The translations under genes and the position numbers were made by a program. The notes under the pieces were generated by a model. It saw only the letters and a list, made by a program, of their open reading frames with translations. It was not told the DNA's origin and ran no database searches. Shown in pieces: positions 8,142 to 16,111 of a stretch of 64,000 nt of DNA (position 1 is its first letter; each line of letters opens with the position of its first letter). Origin of the DNA: Klebsiella variicola (GTDB lineage: Bacteria; Pseudomonadota; Gammaproteobacteria; Enterobacterales; Enterobacteriaceae); the NCBI RefSeq assembly GCF_000828055.2, contig NZ_CP010523.2, positions 992,001 through 1,056,000 of the forward strand. The letters run 5' to 3'.

Positions 8142-9548
8142 ATGTCATCACAACGTGAAATTCGTCTTAACGCTTTCGATATGAACTGCGTCGGCCATCA
8201 GTCGCCGGGCCTGTGGGCGCATCCCCGGGATCGCTCCTGGCAGTATAAAGATCTGGAGTACTGGGTGGATCTGGCGCGGCTGCTGGAGCGCGGCAAGTTC
8301 GACGGGCTGTTTATCGCCGACGTGCTGGGGATCTATGACGTACTGAACGGCAGCGGCGACGCGGCGATCCGCCAGGCGACGCAGGTTCCGGTCAACGATC
8401 CGCTGGCACTGATCACCCCGATGGCGCTGGTGACGGAGCATCTGGGCTTCGGCCTGACCGCCTCGCTGTCGTTTGAGCATCCTTACCCCTTCGCTCGTCG
8501 TCTGTCGACGCTCGATCATCTGACCAAAGGGCGGGTGGGCTGGAATATCGTCACCTCCTATCTGGAGAGCGGGGCGCGCAATATCGGCCAGCAGACTCAG
8601 ACCGATCATGACACCCGCTATGACTATGCCGATGAGTATTTGCAGGTGATCTACAAACTGCTGGAGGGAAGCTGGGAGGACGGGGCGGTGCTGCGCGACA
8701 GAGAGCGGAAGATCTTCAGCGATCCGCGGAAAATCCATCCCATTAACCATCAGGGACAGTTCTTTTCCGTGCCGGGGATCCACCTCTGCGAGCCATCCCC
8801 GCAGCGCACGCCGGTGCTGTATCAGGCGGGGGCGTCCAGCCGCGGCAAACAGTTCGCCGCCGGCCATGCCGAATGCGTCTTCGTCGCAGCGCCGTCGAAG
8901 GTGCTGCTGAAGAAGACGGTGGCGGATATTCGCCGCCGGGCAGCTGAAGCGGGGCGAGATCCGCACAGCATCCTGATCTTCAACCTGCAGACGGTGATTG
9001 TCGGCGACACCGACCGCGAGGCGCAGGCGAAGTGGCAGGAATATAAGCAGTACGTCAGCTATGAAGGCGCGCTGGCGCTGCTCTCCGGCTGGACGGGGAT
9101 CGATTTCGGCCAGTATCAGCCGGATCAGGTGCTGAAGTATCTGCACACCAACGCCATTCAGTCGGCGGTGGAGGCCTTTTCGACCGCTGATCCGAACCGC
9201 CAGTGGACGGTGCAGGCCCTGGCCGATTGGGCGGGGATCGGCGGCTTCGGTCCGCTGGTGGTTGGCAGCGCGCAAACCGTGGCGGACGAACTGCAGTCCT
9301 GGGTCGAAGAGACGGACGTCGATGGCTTTAACCTCGCCTATGCCGTCACTCACGAAACCTTCCGCGACGTCGTCGAGCTGCTGGTGCCTGAGCTGCAAAA
9401 GCGCGGCGTCTTTAAGCAGGAGTACCGCGAGGGGACCCTGCGCGAAAAACTGTTCGGCGCCGGCCCGCGTCTGGCCGCGCCTCACCCGGGCGCCAGCTAC
9501 CGCCGCGATGCGCGCACGGCGGCATCGGTAGAGGAGAAGGTGACATGA
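8142..9548 (+). CDS. NtaA/SnaA/DszA-family flavin-dependent monooxygenase
   Basis: A luciferase-like monooxygenase of the nitrilotriacetate/EDTA monooxygenase and DszA (dibenzothiophene sulfone) branch, about 468 residues as usual for this group. Family signatures are clear: LNAFDMNCVGHQSPGLWAHP near the start, YWVDLARLLERGKFDGLFIADVLG, a GRVGWNIVTSY active-site strand, and YRYADEY-type segment TRYDYADEYLQV. It uses FMNH2 from a partner reductase. The ATG at 8142 has GGAG seven bases upstream; the ATG at 8130 lies too close to any ribosome site. It overlaps the ABC ATPase gene by ATGA, so the two are translationally coupled. A role in C-S or S-oxidised substrate cleavage is inferred from context. 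Confidence 0.85.
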   Translation: MSSQREIRLNAFDMNCVGHQSPGLWAHPRDRSWQYKDLEYWVDLARLLERGKFDGLFIADVLGIYDVLNGSGDAAIRQATQVPVNDPLALITPMALVTEHLGFGLTASLSFEHPYPFARRLSTLDHLTKGRVGWNIVTSYLESGARNIGQQTQTDHDTRYDYADEYLQVIYKLLEGSWEDGAVLRDRERKIFSDPRKIHPINHQGQFFSVPGIHLCEPSPQRTPVLYQAGASSRGKQFAAGHAECVFVAAPSKVLLKKTVADIRRRAAEAGRDPHSILIFNLQTVIVGDTDREAQAKWQEYKQYVSYEGALALLSGWTGIDFGQYQPDQVLKYLHTNAIQSAVEAFSTADPNRQWTVQALADWAGIGGFGPLVVGSAQTVADELQSWVEETDVDGFNLAYAVTHETFRDVVELLVPELQKRGVFKQEYREGTLREKLFGAGPRLAAPHPGASYRRDARTAASVEEKVT

Positions 9549-10567
9549 TCGCTATCGATGACCTGCATAAAAGTTACCGCACGGCGGATGGCCGGCTCAG
9601 CGCGGTGCTGAAAGGGCTGTCGCTGCAGGTGCCTGAGCGCTCCATCACCGCGGTGGTGGGGCCGAGCGGCGCCGGTAAATCAACCCTGGCGCGCTGCATC
9701 AGCCTGCTGGAGCAACCGGACAGCGGCAGCATTCGTATCAATGGCCAGGATCTGTCGGCGCTGTCCGGCGAGGCGCTGCGCCGGGAACGGCGGGCGATTG
9801 GCACCGTTTTCCAGTCTTCGGCGCTGTTGAGCCGCAGGACCGCCTGGGAGAATGTCGCCCTGCCGCTGGCGTGGCTGGGTGTGGTGGAGCGCGATATCAA
9901 GGCGCGGGTTGGCGAGCTGCTGGAGAGCGTCGGCCTGAGCCACAAAGCGGATGCCTGGCCGGCCCAGCTCTCAGGCGGCCAGCGCCAGCGGATCGGCATT
10001 GCCCGCGCGCTGGCGCTGCGCCCGTCCGTTCTGCTGGCGGATGAAGCCACCTCCGGCCTCGATCCTCAGGCCACGGCCTCGGTGCTGGCTCTGCTCAAGC
10101 GGCTGCGTGACGAGTACCAGCTGGCGATCGTCCTGATCACCCATGAAATGGACGCGGTGCGCACGGCGGCGGATGCGGTGGCGGAGATCCGCGACGGGAC
10201 GATCGTCCAGTACGGGCGGATCGAAGATCTGCTGGCGCGCCCCGATTCTCTGCTCGGCCAGCAGCTGTTGCCGCTGACGCCGGCGGCAGCGACCCACAGC
10301 GATCTTCTGCTGCGTCTGAGCTACCGCTGGGATGTGCCGGTGGCCACCGACTGGATCAGCCGCCTGAGCCAGCAGTGGGCGCTGCAGATCGATCTCCTTG
10401 GCGGTCACGTCGAGGTGATCAATGGTCGGCTGGCCGGTCGCCTGCAGGCCGGAGTGCGCTTTCAGGGCGAACGCCTGTCGCCCGCGCGACTGCAGGGCCT
10501 GCTGGCGCAGCTCGGCATAACGGCGGAGATCCTCGACAGCGCGCCGTTGCTCAGGGAGGCGGTATGA
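9545..10567 (+). CDS. MetN-type ABC transporter ATPase with C-terminal NIL domain
   Basis: The ATP-hydrolysing subunit of a methionine-uptake-family ABC importer, 340 residues. It shows Walker A GPSGAGKS (39-46), the LSGGQ signature (142-146), Walker B VLLADE (162-167) and switch His 200. Residues from about 263 to 337 form a NIL ligand-binding regulatory domain typical of MetN. The start overlaps the previous stop and the stop overlaps the next start (both ATGA). In this sulfur context it probably imports a methionine-related or other organosulfur compound rather than duplicating methionine uptake. The canonical metNIQ operon is expected elsewhere in the genome. Confidence 0.9.
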   Translation: MIAIDDLHKSYRTADGRLSAVLKGLSLQVPERSITAVVGPSGAGKSTLARCISLLEQPDSGSIRINGQDLSALSGEALRRERRAIGTVFQSSALLSRRTAWENVALPLAWLGVVERDIKARVGELLESVGLSHKADAWPAQLSGGQRQRIGIARALALRPSVLLADEATSGLDPQATASVLALLKRLRDEYQLAIVLITHEMDAVRTAADAVAEIRDGTIVQYGRIEDLLARPDSLLGQQLLPLTPAAATHSDLLLRLSYRWDVPVATDWISRLSQQWALQIDLLGGHVEVINGRLAGRLQAGVRFQGERLSPARLQGLLAQLGITAEILDSAPLLREAV

Positions 10568-11262
10568 AACCGACAGTCATCAGTCAGGATACCCCCTGGG
10601 GCGAAATCCCTTCGCTGCTGCTCCCCGCCTATGGCGAAACCTGGCTGATGGTGGCCATTGTGATGCTGTTTGTCGTCACGCTGGGAGGGCTGGTGGGGGT
10701 GGTGTTGTTTAATGCCTCGCCGCGGGGCTTATTTCCGCACGCACTGCTGTACCGACTGCTGAACTGGGTGGTCAATATGGGACGTTCGCTGCCGTTTCTG
10801 GTGCTGATGGCCGCCATTATCCCGTTCACATACTGGCTGACCGGCACCACGATTGGCATCCCCGCCGCGGTGGTGCCGATGATCGCCGCCGGCGTCCCGT
10901 TCTTTGGCCGTCTGGTGGAGAACGCGCTGCGCGAGTTGCCGGCGGAGGTCACCGCAGTGGGGGTCGTCTGCGGCGGGTCGCGCTGGCAAATCATTGCCAG
11001 CGCGCAGCTCAGTGAAGCCTTGCCCGCGCTGGTGGCGGCGGTGACGCTGAACCTGGTCTCGATGATTGAGTATTCGGCTATCGCCGGGACCATCGGCGCC
11101 GGCGGCATCGGCTACCTGGCCGTGGTGTACGGCTATCAGCGCTTCGACAACCACATCATGATCGCGACGATCATTGCCCTGATCGCCACGATCCAGTTGA
11201 TTCAATTTTTGGGTGACCGTCTGGTCAACCGTTTACGCCACACGCAGGGGAACCTTGTATGA
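10564..11262 (+). CDS. MetI-type ABC transporter permease
   Basis: An inner-membrane permease of 232 residues with about five or six hydrophobic segments, starting near residues 20-42 (WLMVAIVMLFVVTLGGLVGVVLF). The EAA loop that contacts the ATPase is visible as ENALRELPAEVTAVGVVCGGSRWQI. Length and sequence fit the MetI family. I chose the ATG at 10564 because it overlaps the ATPase stop and opens with a normal N-terminus; an upstream in-frame start lies wholly inside the ATPase gene. It overlaps the binding-protein gene by four bases. Confidence 0.9.
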   Translation: MKPTVISQDTPWGEIPSLLLPAYGETWLMVAIVMLFVVTLGGLVGVVLFNASPRGLFPHALLYRLLNWVVNMGRSLPFLVLMAAIIPFTYWLTGTTIGIPAAVVPMIAAGVPFFGRLVENALRELPAEVTAVGVVCGGSRWQIIASAQLSEALPALVAAVTLNLVSMIEYSAIAGTIGAGGIGYLAVVYGYQRFDNHIMIATIIALIATIQLIQFLGDRLVNRLRHTQGNLV

Positions 11263-12137
11263 CAACAGAGCAATTTGAGTTACGTAAAGCGCGGCGCTGG
11301 CCCTGGCTGGCGGCGCTGGCAGTGATTATCCTGCTCGCCATCGCCTTCTGGTGGTGGCGGGGACATACCCAAAGCCAGCAGGTGGTCTTCGGCAGCACGT
11401 TAAAAATTCACTACGAGCCGGCGATGGCCGGCGAGCAGCGGATCATTGAGTATATTAATCAGCATATTGCGCCCGATTACGGTCTGAAACTGGAGGCGGT
11501 GGGGGTGCAGGATCCGGTCCAGGCTGACCGCGCGGTAGCGGAAGGACAGTATGCCGGGACGATCTATCAGCATCAGTGGTGGCTTAAACAGGTGGTGGAC
11601 GCTAACGGCTTTGCGCTGTCGACCACGGTGCCGGTGTTCCAGTGGGCGTTTGGCATCTATTCCGACCGCTACTCGTCGGTACAGGCGTTGCCCAACGGCG
11701 CGACCATTGTCGTGCCTGACGATGGCGCCAATCAGGGGCAGGCCCTGTGGCTGCTCCAGCGCATTGGGTTGATCTCGCTCGACCCGGCGGTGGAGCCGCG
11801 TACGGCGAAGCTGAAAAATATTGTCGGTAACCCGCATCAGTTTGTCTTTAAAGAGCTGGATCTGCTGACCATGCCGCGGGCGTTAAATTCGGTGGATGCC
11901 GCCATCGGCTATGTCTCGCAATTTGACGCCGGGAAAGTGCCGCGTGAGAAAGGCATATTATTCCCGCCGGCGCCGCGCACCTTTGCTTCGCAATTAGTGA
12001 TTGGTACACCGTATTTATCGCAGGAAAATATCGTCAAATTAAAACAGGCTTTTTCTGACCCGCGGATCCAGACGTGGTTACAAACCACCGATGACCCGCT
12101 GGTAAAAGACGTATTAGTTCCAGTGTCCGCGGAATAA
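11259..12137 (+). CDS. MetQ/NlpA-family substrate-binding protein with an uncleaved membrane anchor
   Basis: The extracytoplasmic binding protein of the importer, 292 residues. The family is recognisable from LKIHYEPAM, GLKLEAVGVQDPVQADRAVAEGQ, TIVVPDDGANQGQALWLLQ and NPHQFVFKELDLLTMPRAL. Relatives are lipoproteins attached through a lipobox Cys. Here the N-terminus is RKARRWPWLAALAVIILLAIAFWWWRG and the whole protein contains no Cys. It therefore looks anchored by a transmembrane helix (about residues 14-34) instead of lipid. It is the last gene of the operon, followed by an intrinsic terminator. Confidence 0.85.
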   Translation: MTTEQFELRKARRWPWLAALAVIILLAIAFWWWRGHTQSQQVVFGSTLKIHYEPAMAGEQRIIEYINQHIAPDYGLKLEAVGVQDPVQADRAVAEGQYAGTIYQHQWWLKQVVDANGFALSTTVPVFQWAFGIYSDRYSSVQALPNGATIVVPDDGANQGQALWLLQRIGLISLDPAVEPRTAKLKNIVGNPHQFVFKELDLLTMPRALNSVDAAIGYVSQFDAGKVPREKGILFPPAPRTFASQLVIGTPYLSQENIVKLKQAFSDPRIQTWLQTTDDPLVKDVLVPVSAE

Positions 12138-12182
12138 GCGTCCTGCACGACGTCTATTTTCGTTGTTATTTATTTCCCTTGA

Positions 12183-12207
12183 GGATGCGCGAAAGCGCGT
12201 CCTTTTT
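12183..12207 (+). terminator. Intrinsic terminator of the monooxygenase-ABC operon
   Basis: Stem GGATGCGC (12183-12190) pairs with GCGCGTCC (12195-12202) around a GAAA tetraloop, with one G-U pair, followed by five T. It lies 45 bases after the binding-protein stop and separates this operon from the next MFS gene. Confidence 0.85.
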
Positions 12208-12228
12208 GTGCTGGTAATATTTATTAAC

Positions 12229-12256
12229 TTATTGATTATATTGATTTTTATAGAAT
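12229..12256 (+). promoter_or_regulatory. Candidate sigma70 promoter for the MFS gene
   Basis: TTATTG (12229-12234), 16 bases, TAGAAT (12251-12256) in a strongly AT-rich stretch after the terminator. No GG-N10-GC element was found here, so this second transcription unit may not depend directly on sigma54. A weak prediction based on hexamers only. Confidence 0.35.
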
Positions 12257-12330
12257 GATTTGTTGTTTTGATTCTCGTCGCGCGCGGTCTATAACCGCTG
12301 ATGACCTGCACAAAATAATAAGGTGAAAAA

Positions 12331-13752
12331 ATGAGTACATTACCAGTGGATAATCCCGGTATCGCTTCGGTACCGGTCAGTAGCGTCGGGGATGTGGCGC
12401 GGCTAATTAATTCCGGCAAGGAACAAGCGAAATATGCGCGGATGATTGTCTTCCTCGCGCTGGGGGGCGTTTTTCTCGACGCATATGACTTAACCACGCT
12501 CTCCTACGGTATTGATGACGTTGTACGTGAATTTCAGCTCTCACCGCTGCTGACCGGCCTGGTGACTTCGTCCATTATGGTCGGGACTATCGTCGGCAAT
12601 ATTATCGGCGGCTGGCTGACCGATAAATATGGTCGCTATTCGGTTTTTATGGCCGATATGTTCTTTTTCGTGATTTCGGCTATCGCCGCCGGGCTGGCGC
12701 CGAACGTCTGGGTGTTGATTGGCGCCCGCTTCCTGATGGGCATCGGCGTTGGCATCGACCTGCCGGTAGCGATGTCCTATCTGGCCGAGTTTTCCCGCTT
12801 TGCCGGCAAAGGCAACAAAGCGGCTCGCCTCGCGGCGTGGTGCCCGATGTGGTACGCCGCCTCAACCGTCTGCTTTCTCATTATCTTCGGCCTCTATTTC
12901 CTGCTGCCGCAGGAGCATCTTGACTGGCTGTGGCGCGCCTCCCTGCTGTTCGGCGCCGTGCCGGCACTGCTGATTATTGCCGTCCGCAGTCGATTTATGA
13001 ATGAATCCCCGCTGTGGGCGGCGAACCAGGGCGATCTGACCTCTGCAGTGCGTATTTTACGCGACTCCTGGGGGATCCATGCCCATGAGGTCCCGGCGGC
13101 GAAGCCCGCGCCCGCGCCGAAAGTGAGCTTCCGCGTGCTGTTCGAAAAACCCTACCGCGAGCGGACTATCGTCGCCGGGGTGATGAATATCTGTATCTCC
13201 TTCGAGTACACGGCGATTGCCTTTTTCCTGCCGTCAATTCTTGCCCAGTTCCTCGGGGCTGGCGTCTTCGAAACTATTTCGGCATCGCTGGGGCTGAACG
13301 CCCTGTTTGCTTTTACCGGCGGGCTGCTCGGTATGCATCTGGCGTGGAAATATCCTTCGCGTCATGTGGCGATAGCCGGCTTCGCCCTGCAGTTTGTGGC
13401 GCTGATTGTGCTGGCGCTGGTGGGGCAACCGCACGCGACGGCAGGTATCGTGCTGGCTATCGCGATGCTGGGGCTGTGGCTGTTCGCCGAAGGGTTTGGC
13501 CCGGGGGCGCAGCTGATGATCTACCCGGCGCTCTCCTATCCTACTGCCATTCGCGCCACCGGGGTCGGTTTCAGCCGGGCACTCTCCGGGATCGGCAGCG
13601 CGCTGGCGTTGTTTATTCTGCCGCTGCTGCAGGCCTCCCTCGGCACGCAGATGTTCTGGGTGGTCTCGCTTGCCGCCATTATTCCCATTTTCTTCCTGCT
13701 GGCGGTCCGTCATGAACCGACGCGAGAAGATATCGACGCACTCCATGAATAA
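12331..13752 (+). CDS. MFS transporter of the sugar/aromatic-acid porter type
   Basis: A 473-residue inner-membrane secondary transporter with about twelve hydrophobic segments. The MFS loop 2-3 signature appears as GGWLTDKYGRYSVFM near residue 92, and a related RSRFMNESPLW segment follows helix 6. AAGGTG precedes the ATG. It is followed after ten bases by a DszC/SfnB-type monooxygenase, so it probably carries that enzyme's substrate or product. I cannot name the compound. It is preceded by a terminator and its own AT-rich promoter region, so it begins a separate unit. Confidence 0.85.
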   Translation: MSTLPVDNPGIASVPVSSVGDVARLINSGKEQAKYARMIVFLALGGVFLDAYDLTTLSYGIDDVVREFQLSPLLTGLVTSSIMVGTIVGNIIGGWLTDKYGRYSVFMADMFFFVISAIAAGLAPNVWVLIGARFLMGIGVGIDLPVAMSYLAEFSRFAGKGNKAARLAAWCPMWYAASTVCFLIIFGLYFLLPQEHLDWLWRASLLFGAVPALLIIAVRSRFMNESPLWAANQGDLTSAVRILRDSWGIHAHEVPAAKPAPAPKVSFRVLFEKPYRERTIVAGVMNICISFEYTAIAFFLPSILAQFLGAGVFETISASLGLNALFAFTGGLLGMHLAWKYPSRHVAIAGFALQFVALIVLALVGQPHATAGIVLAIAMLGLWLFAEGFGPGAQLMIYPALSYPTAIRATGVGFSRALSGIGSALALFILPLLQASLGTQMFWVVSLAAIIPIFFLLAVRHEPTREDIDALHE

Positions 13753-13762
13753 GGAACTGACA

Positions 13763-14986
13763 ATGACCCTGCTCTCCACTGGCACCGATTATGACGCGCT
13801 GGCGGCCGCCTTCCGCCCGATATTCACCCGTATCGCCCAGGGCGCTGCGGAGCGCGAACAGCAGCGCATTCTGCCCGATGAGCCGATCCGCTGGCTGAAA
13901 GAAGCGGGCTTCGGCACGCTGCGTATCCCGCGCGAGAAGGGCGGCTGGGGCGCTTCGCTGCCGCAGCTCAGCGCGCTGCTGATCGAGCTGGCGCAAGCGG
14001 ACTCTAACCTGCCGCAGGCCCTGCGCGCGCACTTTGCCTTTGTGGAAGATCAGCTGAATCAGCCGGATTCCGCCGGGCGCGACCGCTGGTTTCGTCGCTT
14101 CCTCGACGGTGAGCTGGTGGGCAGCGGCTGGACCGAGATCGGCGCGGTTAAGCTGGGAGAGGTGAACACCAGAGTGACGCCGACAGAGGGCGGCTGGCGA
14201 CTCGACGGCGAGAAGTTTTACAGCACCGGCGCGCTGTACGCCGACTGGATCGATGTGTTTGCCCGGCGCAGTGATACCGCCGGCGATGTGATAGCCCTGG
14301 TCAGCACCCAGCAGACCGGCGTGGCGCGGGAAGATGACTGGGATGGCTTTGGCCAGCGGCTGACCGGCAGCGGGACCACCCGCTTTACCGGCGCTCGGGT
14401 GGAAACCGAACATGTCTATGATTTTGCCCAGCGCTTTCGCTATCAGACCGCCTTCTACCAGCATGTGCTGCTGGCGACCCTCGCGGGCATTGGCCTGGCG
14501 GTTGAGCGGGATGCCGCGCAGGGCGTCAAACATCGCTCCCGGATGTACAGCCACGGCAACGCCGCCGTGCCGCGCGATGACGCTCAGGTTCTGCAGGTCG
14601 TTGGGCAGATCAGCAGCTGGGCATGGGCGACCCGGGCCGCGGTCCTGCAGGCCGCGGAATCGCTGCAGCAGGCCTATGTGGCGCACGTCAGCGACGACGA
14701 AGCATTGATTGCCCGGCGTAACCAGCTGGCGGAAGTGGAAGCGGCGCAGGCGCAGGTGATCGCCAGCGACTGGATCCCGCGGGCGGCGACGGAGCTGTTT
14801 AATGCCCTCGGGGCGTCGGATACGCGAACTCGCCTTGCGCTGGATCGCCACTGGCGCAATGCGCGGACGGTCGCCTCGCATAATCCGGTGATTTATAAGG
14901 CACGTAATATCGGTAACTGGCTGGTGAACGGTGAAGCGCCCACCTTTATCTGGCAGATAGGCAATGGTGAGAAAACGGCGGGGTAA
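13763..14986 (+). CDS. SfnB/DszC-type acyl-CoA-dehydrogenase-fold monooxygenase
   Basis: A 407-residue flavoprotein of the acyl-CoA dehydrogenase superfamily. Relatives such as SfnB (sulfur acquisition in Pseudomonas) and DszC (dibenzothiophene monooxygenase) are FMNH2-dependent oxygenases acting on organosulfur compounds. Supporting segments are ALRAHFAFVED, GSGWTEIG, GWRLDGEKFYSTGALYADW and the C-terminal NPVIYKARNIGNWL. The normal acyl-CoA dehydrogenase catalytic Glu context is not evident, which fits an oxygenase. I chose ATG 13763 because AAGGAA lies six bases upstream; ATG 13745 overlaps the MFS stop. Function is inferred from family and neighbours. Confidence 0.82.
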   Translation: MTLLSTGTDYDALAAAFRPIFTRIAQGAAEREQQRILPDEPIRWLKEAGFGTLRIPREKGGWGASLPQLSALLIELAQADSNLPQALRAHFAFVEDQLNQPDSAGRDRWFRRFLDGELVGSGWTEIGAVKLGEVNTRVTPTEGGWRLDGEKFYSTGALYADWIDVFARRSDTAGDVIALVSTQQTGVAREDDWDGFGQRLTGSGTTRFTGARVETEHVYDFAQRFRYQTAFYQHVLLATLAGIGLAVERDAAQGVKHRSRMYSHGNAAVPRDDAQVLQVVGQISSWAWATRAAVLQAAESLQQAYVAHVSDDEALIARRNQLAEVEAAQAQVIASDWIPRAATELFNALGASDTRTRLALDRHWRNARTVASHNPVIYKARNIGNWLVNGEAPTFIWQIGNGEKTAG

Positions 14987-14995
14987 GCCTGTCGG

Positions 14996-15022
14996 CGACG
15001 GGAGGCGCAGTGCTTCCCGTCG
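14996..15022. terminator. Hairpin between converging genes
   Basis: CGACGGGA (14996-15003) pairs perfectly with TCCCGTCG (15015-15022) around an 11-base loop. It lies ten bases after the monooxygenase stop and ten before the stop of the converging SsuA-like gene. There is no T tract, so termination may need Rho or may be weak. Confidence 0.5.
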
Positions 15023-15031
15023 TCAGGAAAA

Positions 15032-15973
15032 TCAAGGTTTATCCAGCGACCAGGTGGCGCTGCGCACGTCGACTTTCACCGGCAGCAGGCCGATGCGCGT
15101 AAAGGTATCCGCCAGCGCCTGCTGTTCGTTATACACCGCCGGGGTCATGCGTTCGGCACCGTAGGGCAGGCGGGCCAGGGTCTTCTGCCAGATGGCTTTA
15201 TCCAGTCCGGTTGAGGTCGACAGCAGCCCGGCGGCCTCGTCCTGATGGCTGTTCGCCCACGCGCTGAGTTTACCCAGCTCATCCACCACCTGCTTTGCTG
15301 TCTCCGGGTAGGTATCTGCAAACTTGCGGCTGGCGAGATAGAAGGTGTAGTGAGGCACCAGCCCCTCGGCATTGCGGATCTGTCGGGCTTTCGCGTTGGT
15401 TTCCACTTCTGCGAGGAACGGATCCCAGATCACCCACGCATCAATCGCCCCGCGCTGGAAAGCGGCGCGGGCATCCGCCGGCGGCAGATAGACCGGGGTG
15501 ATGTCTTTATAGCTGAGGCCCGCTTTTTCCAGTGCGGCAACCAGCAGGTAGTTGACGTCAGACCCCTTGTTCAACCCCACGCGCTTGCCCTTCAGGTCGG
15601 CCACGCTGTGGATTGCCGACTGTTCAGGCACCACAATCGCTTCCGTTTTCGGGTTAGCGGGGGAATGGGCAAGGTAGACCAGATCGGCTTGCGCCGCCTG
15701 GGCAAAGGCCGGAGGCGCATCGCCGGTCGCGGCCAGATCGATACTACCGACGTTCAGCCCCTCCAGCATTTGCGGTCCGGCGGGGAATTCGACCCAGCGT
15801 ACGGCAATACCCTGTTTTTTCAGGCTCTTATCCAGCGTGCCGCGATACTTCAGCAGCGCGAAGATATTCGCCTTTTGATAGCCGATGTTGACGGTTTCCG
15901 GCGCTTTGGCCAGCGCGGAGGTAGAGAGGGCGGCGAGGACCAGCAGCCAGGCGGGGCGGAATCGGTTGGACAT
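15032..15973 (-). CDS. SsuA-like periplasmic aliphatic sulfonate-binding protein
   Basis: A 313-residue secreted solute-binding protein. Residues 1-22 form a Sec signal peptide ending in SALA. The mature part is SsuA/TauA-like: VNIGYQKANIFALLK, FPAGPQMLEGLNVGSIDLAATGDAPPAFAQ, KGKRVGLNKGSDVNY, GAIDAWVIWDP. It is strikingly similar to the C-terminal domain of the sigma54 activator encoded at 3237-5180. No SsuB or SsuC partner is encoded nearby, so it may deliver ligand to the chromosomal ssu or tau permease, or serve another role. It is transcribed toward the monooxygenase unit. Confidence 0.88.
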   Translation of the reverse strand: MSNRFRPAWLLVLAALSTSALAKAPETVNIGYQKANIFALLKYRGTLDKSLKKQGIAVRWVEFPAGPQMLEGLNVGSIDLAATGDAPPAFAQAAQADLVYLAHSPANPKTEAIVVPEQSAIHSVADLKGKRVGLNKGSDVNYLLVAALEKAGLSYKDITPVYLPPADARAAFQRGAIDAWVIWDPFLAEVETNAKARQIRNAEGLVPHYTFYLASRKFADTYPETAKQVVDELGKLSAWANSHQDEAAGLLSTSTGLDKAIWQKTLARLPYGAERMTPAVYNEQQALADTFTRIGLLPVKVDVRSATWSLDKP

Positions 15974-16019
15974 TGTCTGTTCTCCTTAGCGGTTTTGCGT
16001 AAGGTAACAAACAGCGCTT

Positions 16020-16067
16020 ATAACCATTAAATAACTAAAATTTTATTGATATAACAAAAAGAGTTAT
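16020..16067 (-). promoter_or_regulatory. ATAAC repeats upstream of the SsuA-like gene
   Basis: ATAAC occurs at 16020-16024, 16031-16035 and 16051-16055, and the last is mirrored by GTTAT at 16063-16067 (ATAAC-N7-GTTAT). The stretch is AT-rich and lies 47-94 bases before the start codon. Boxes of this kind are bound by the LysR-type sulfur regulators CysB and Cbl. This suggests control by sulfur starvation, but the sequence alone does not prove which regulator binds. Confidence 0.4.
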
Positions 16068-16077
16068 TCAGGACGAT

Positions 16078-16105
16078 GACCCGACACGTCGACGCGTGCC
16101 GGGTC
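16078..16105 (-). terminator. Hairpin downstream of sdaB
   Basis: An 11-base stem (16078-16088 with 16095-16105, one mismatch) with a 6-base loop lies six bases after the sdaB stop on the minus strand. The T tract is poor. It probably ends or stabilises the sdaCB transcript. Confidence 0.55.
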
Positions 16106-16111
16106 TGAGGA

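Noticed and set aside
3237-15973. The organosulfur island considered as a recent mobile element
   Set aside because: No integrase, transposase, tRNA or flanking direct repeats were seen, and codon use and GC look like the surrounding chromosome. It is better described as a stable accessory locus.
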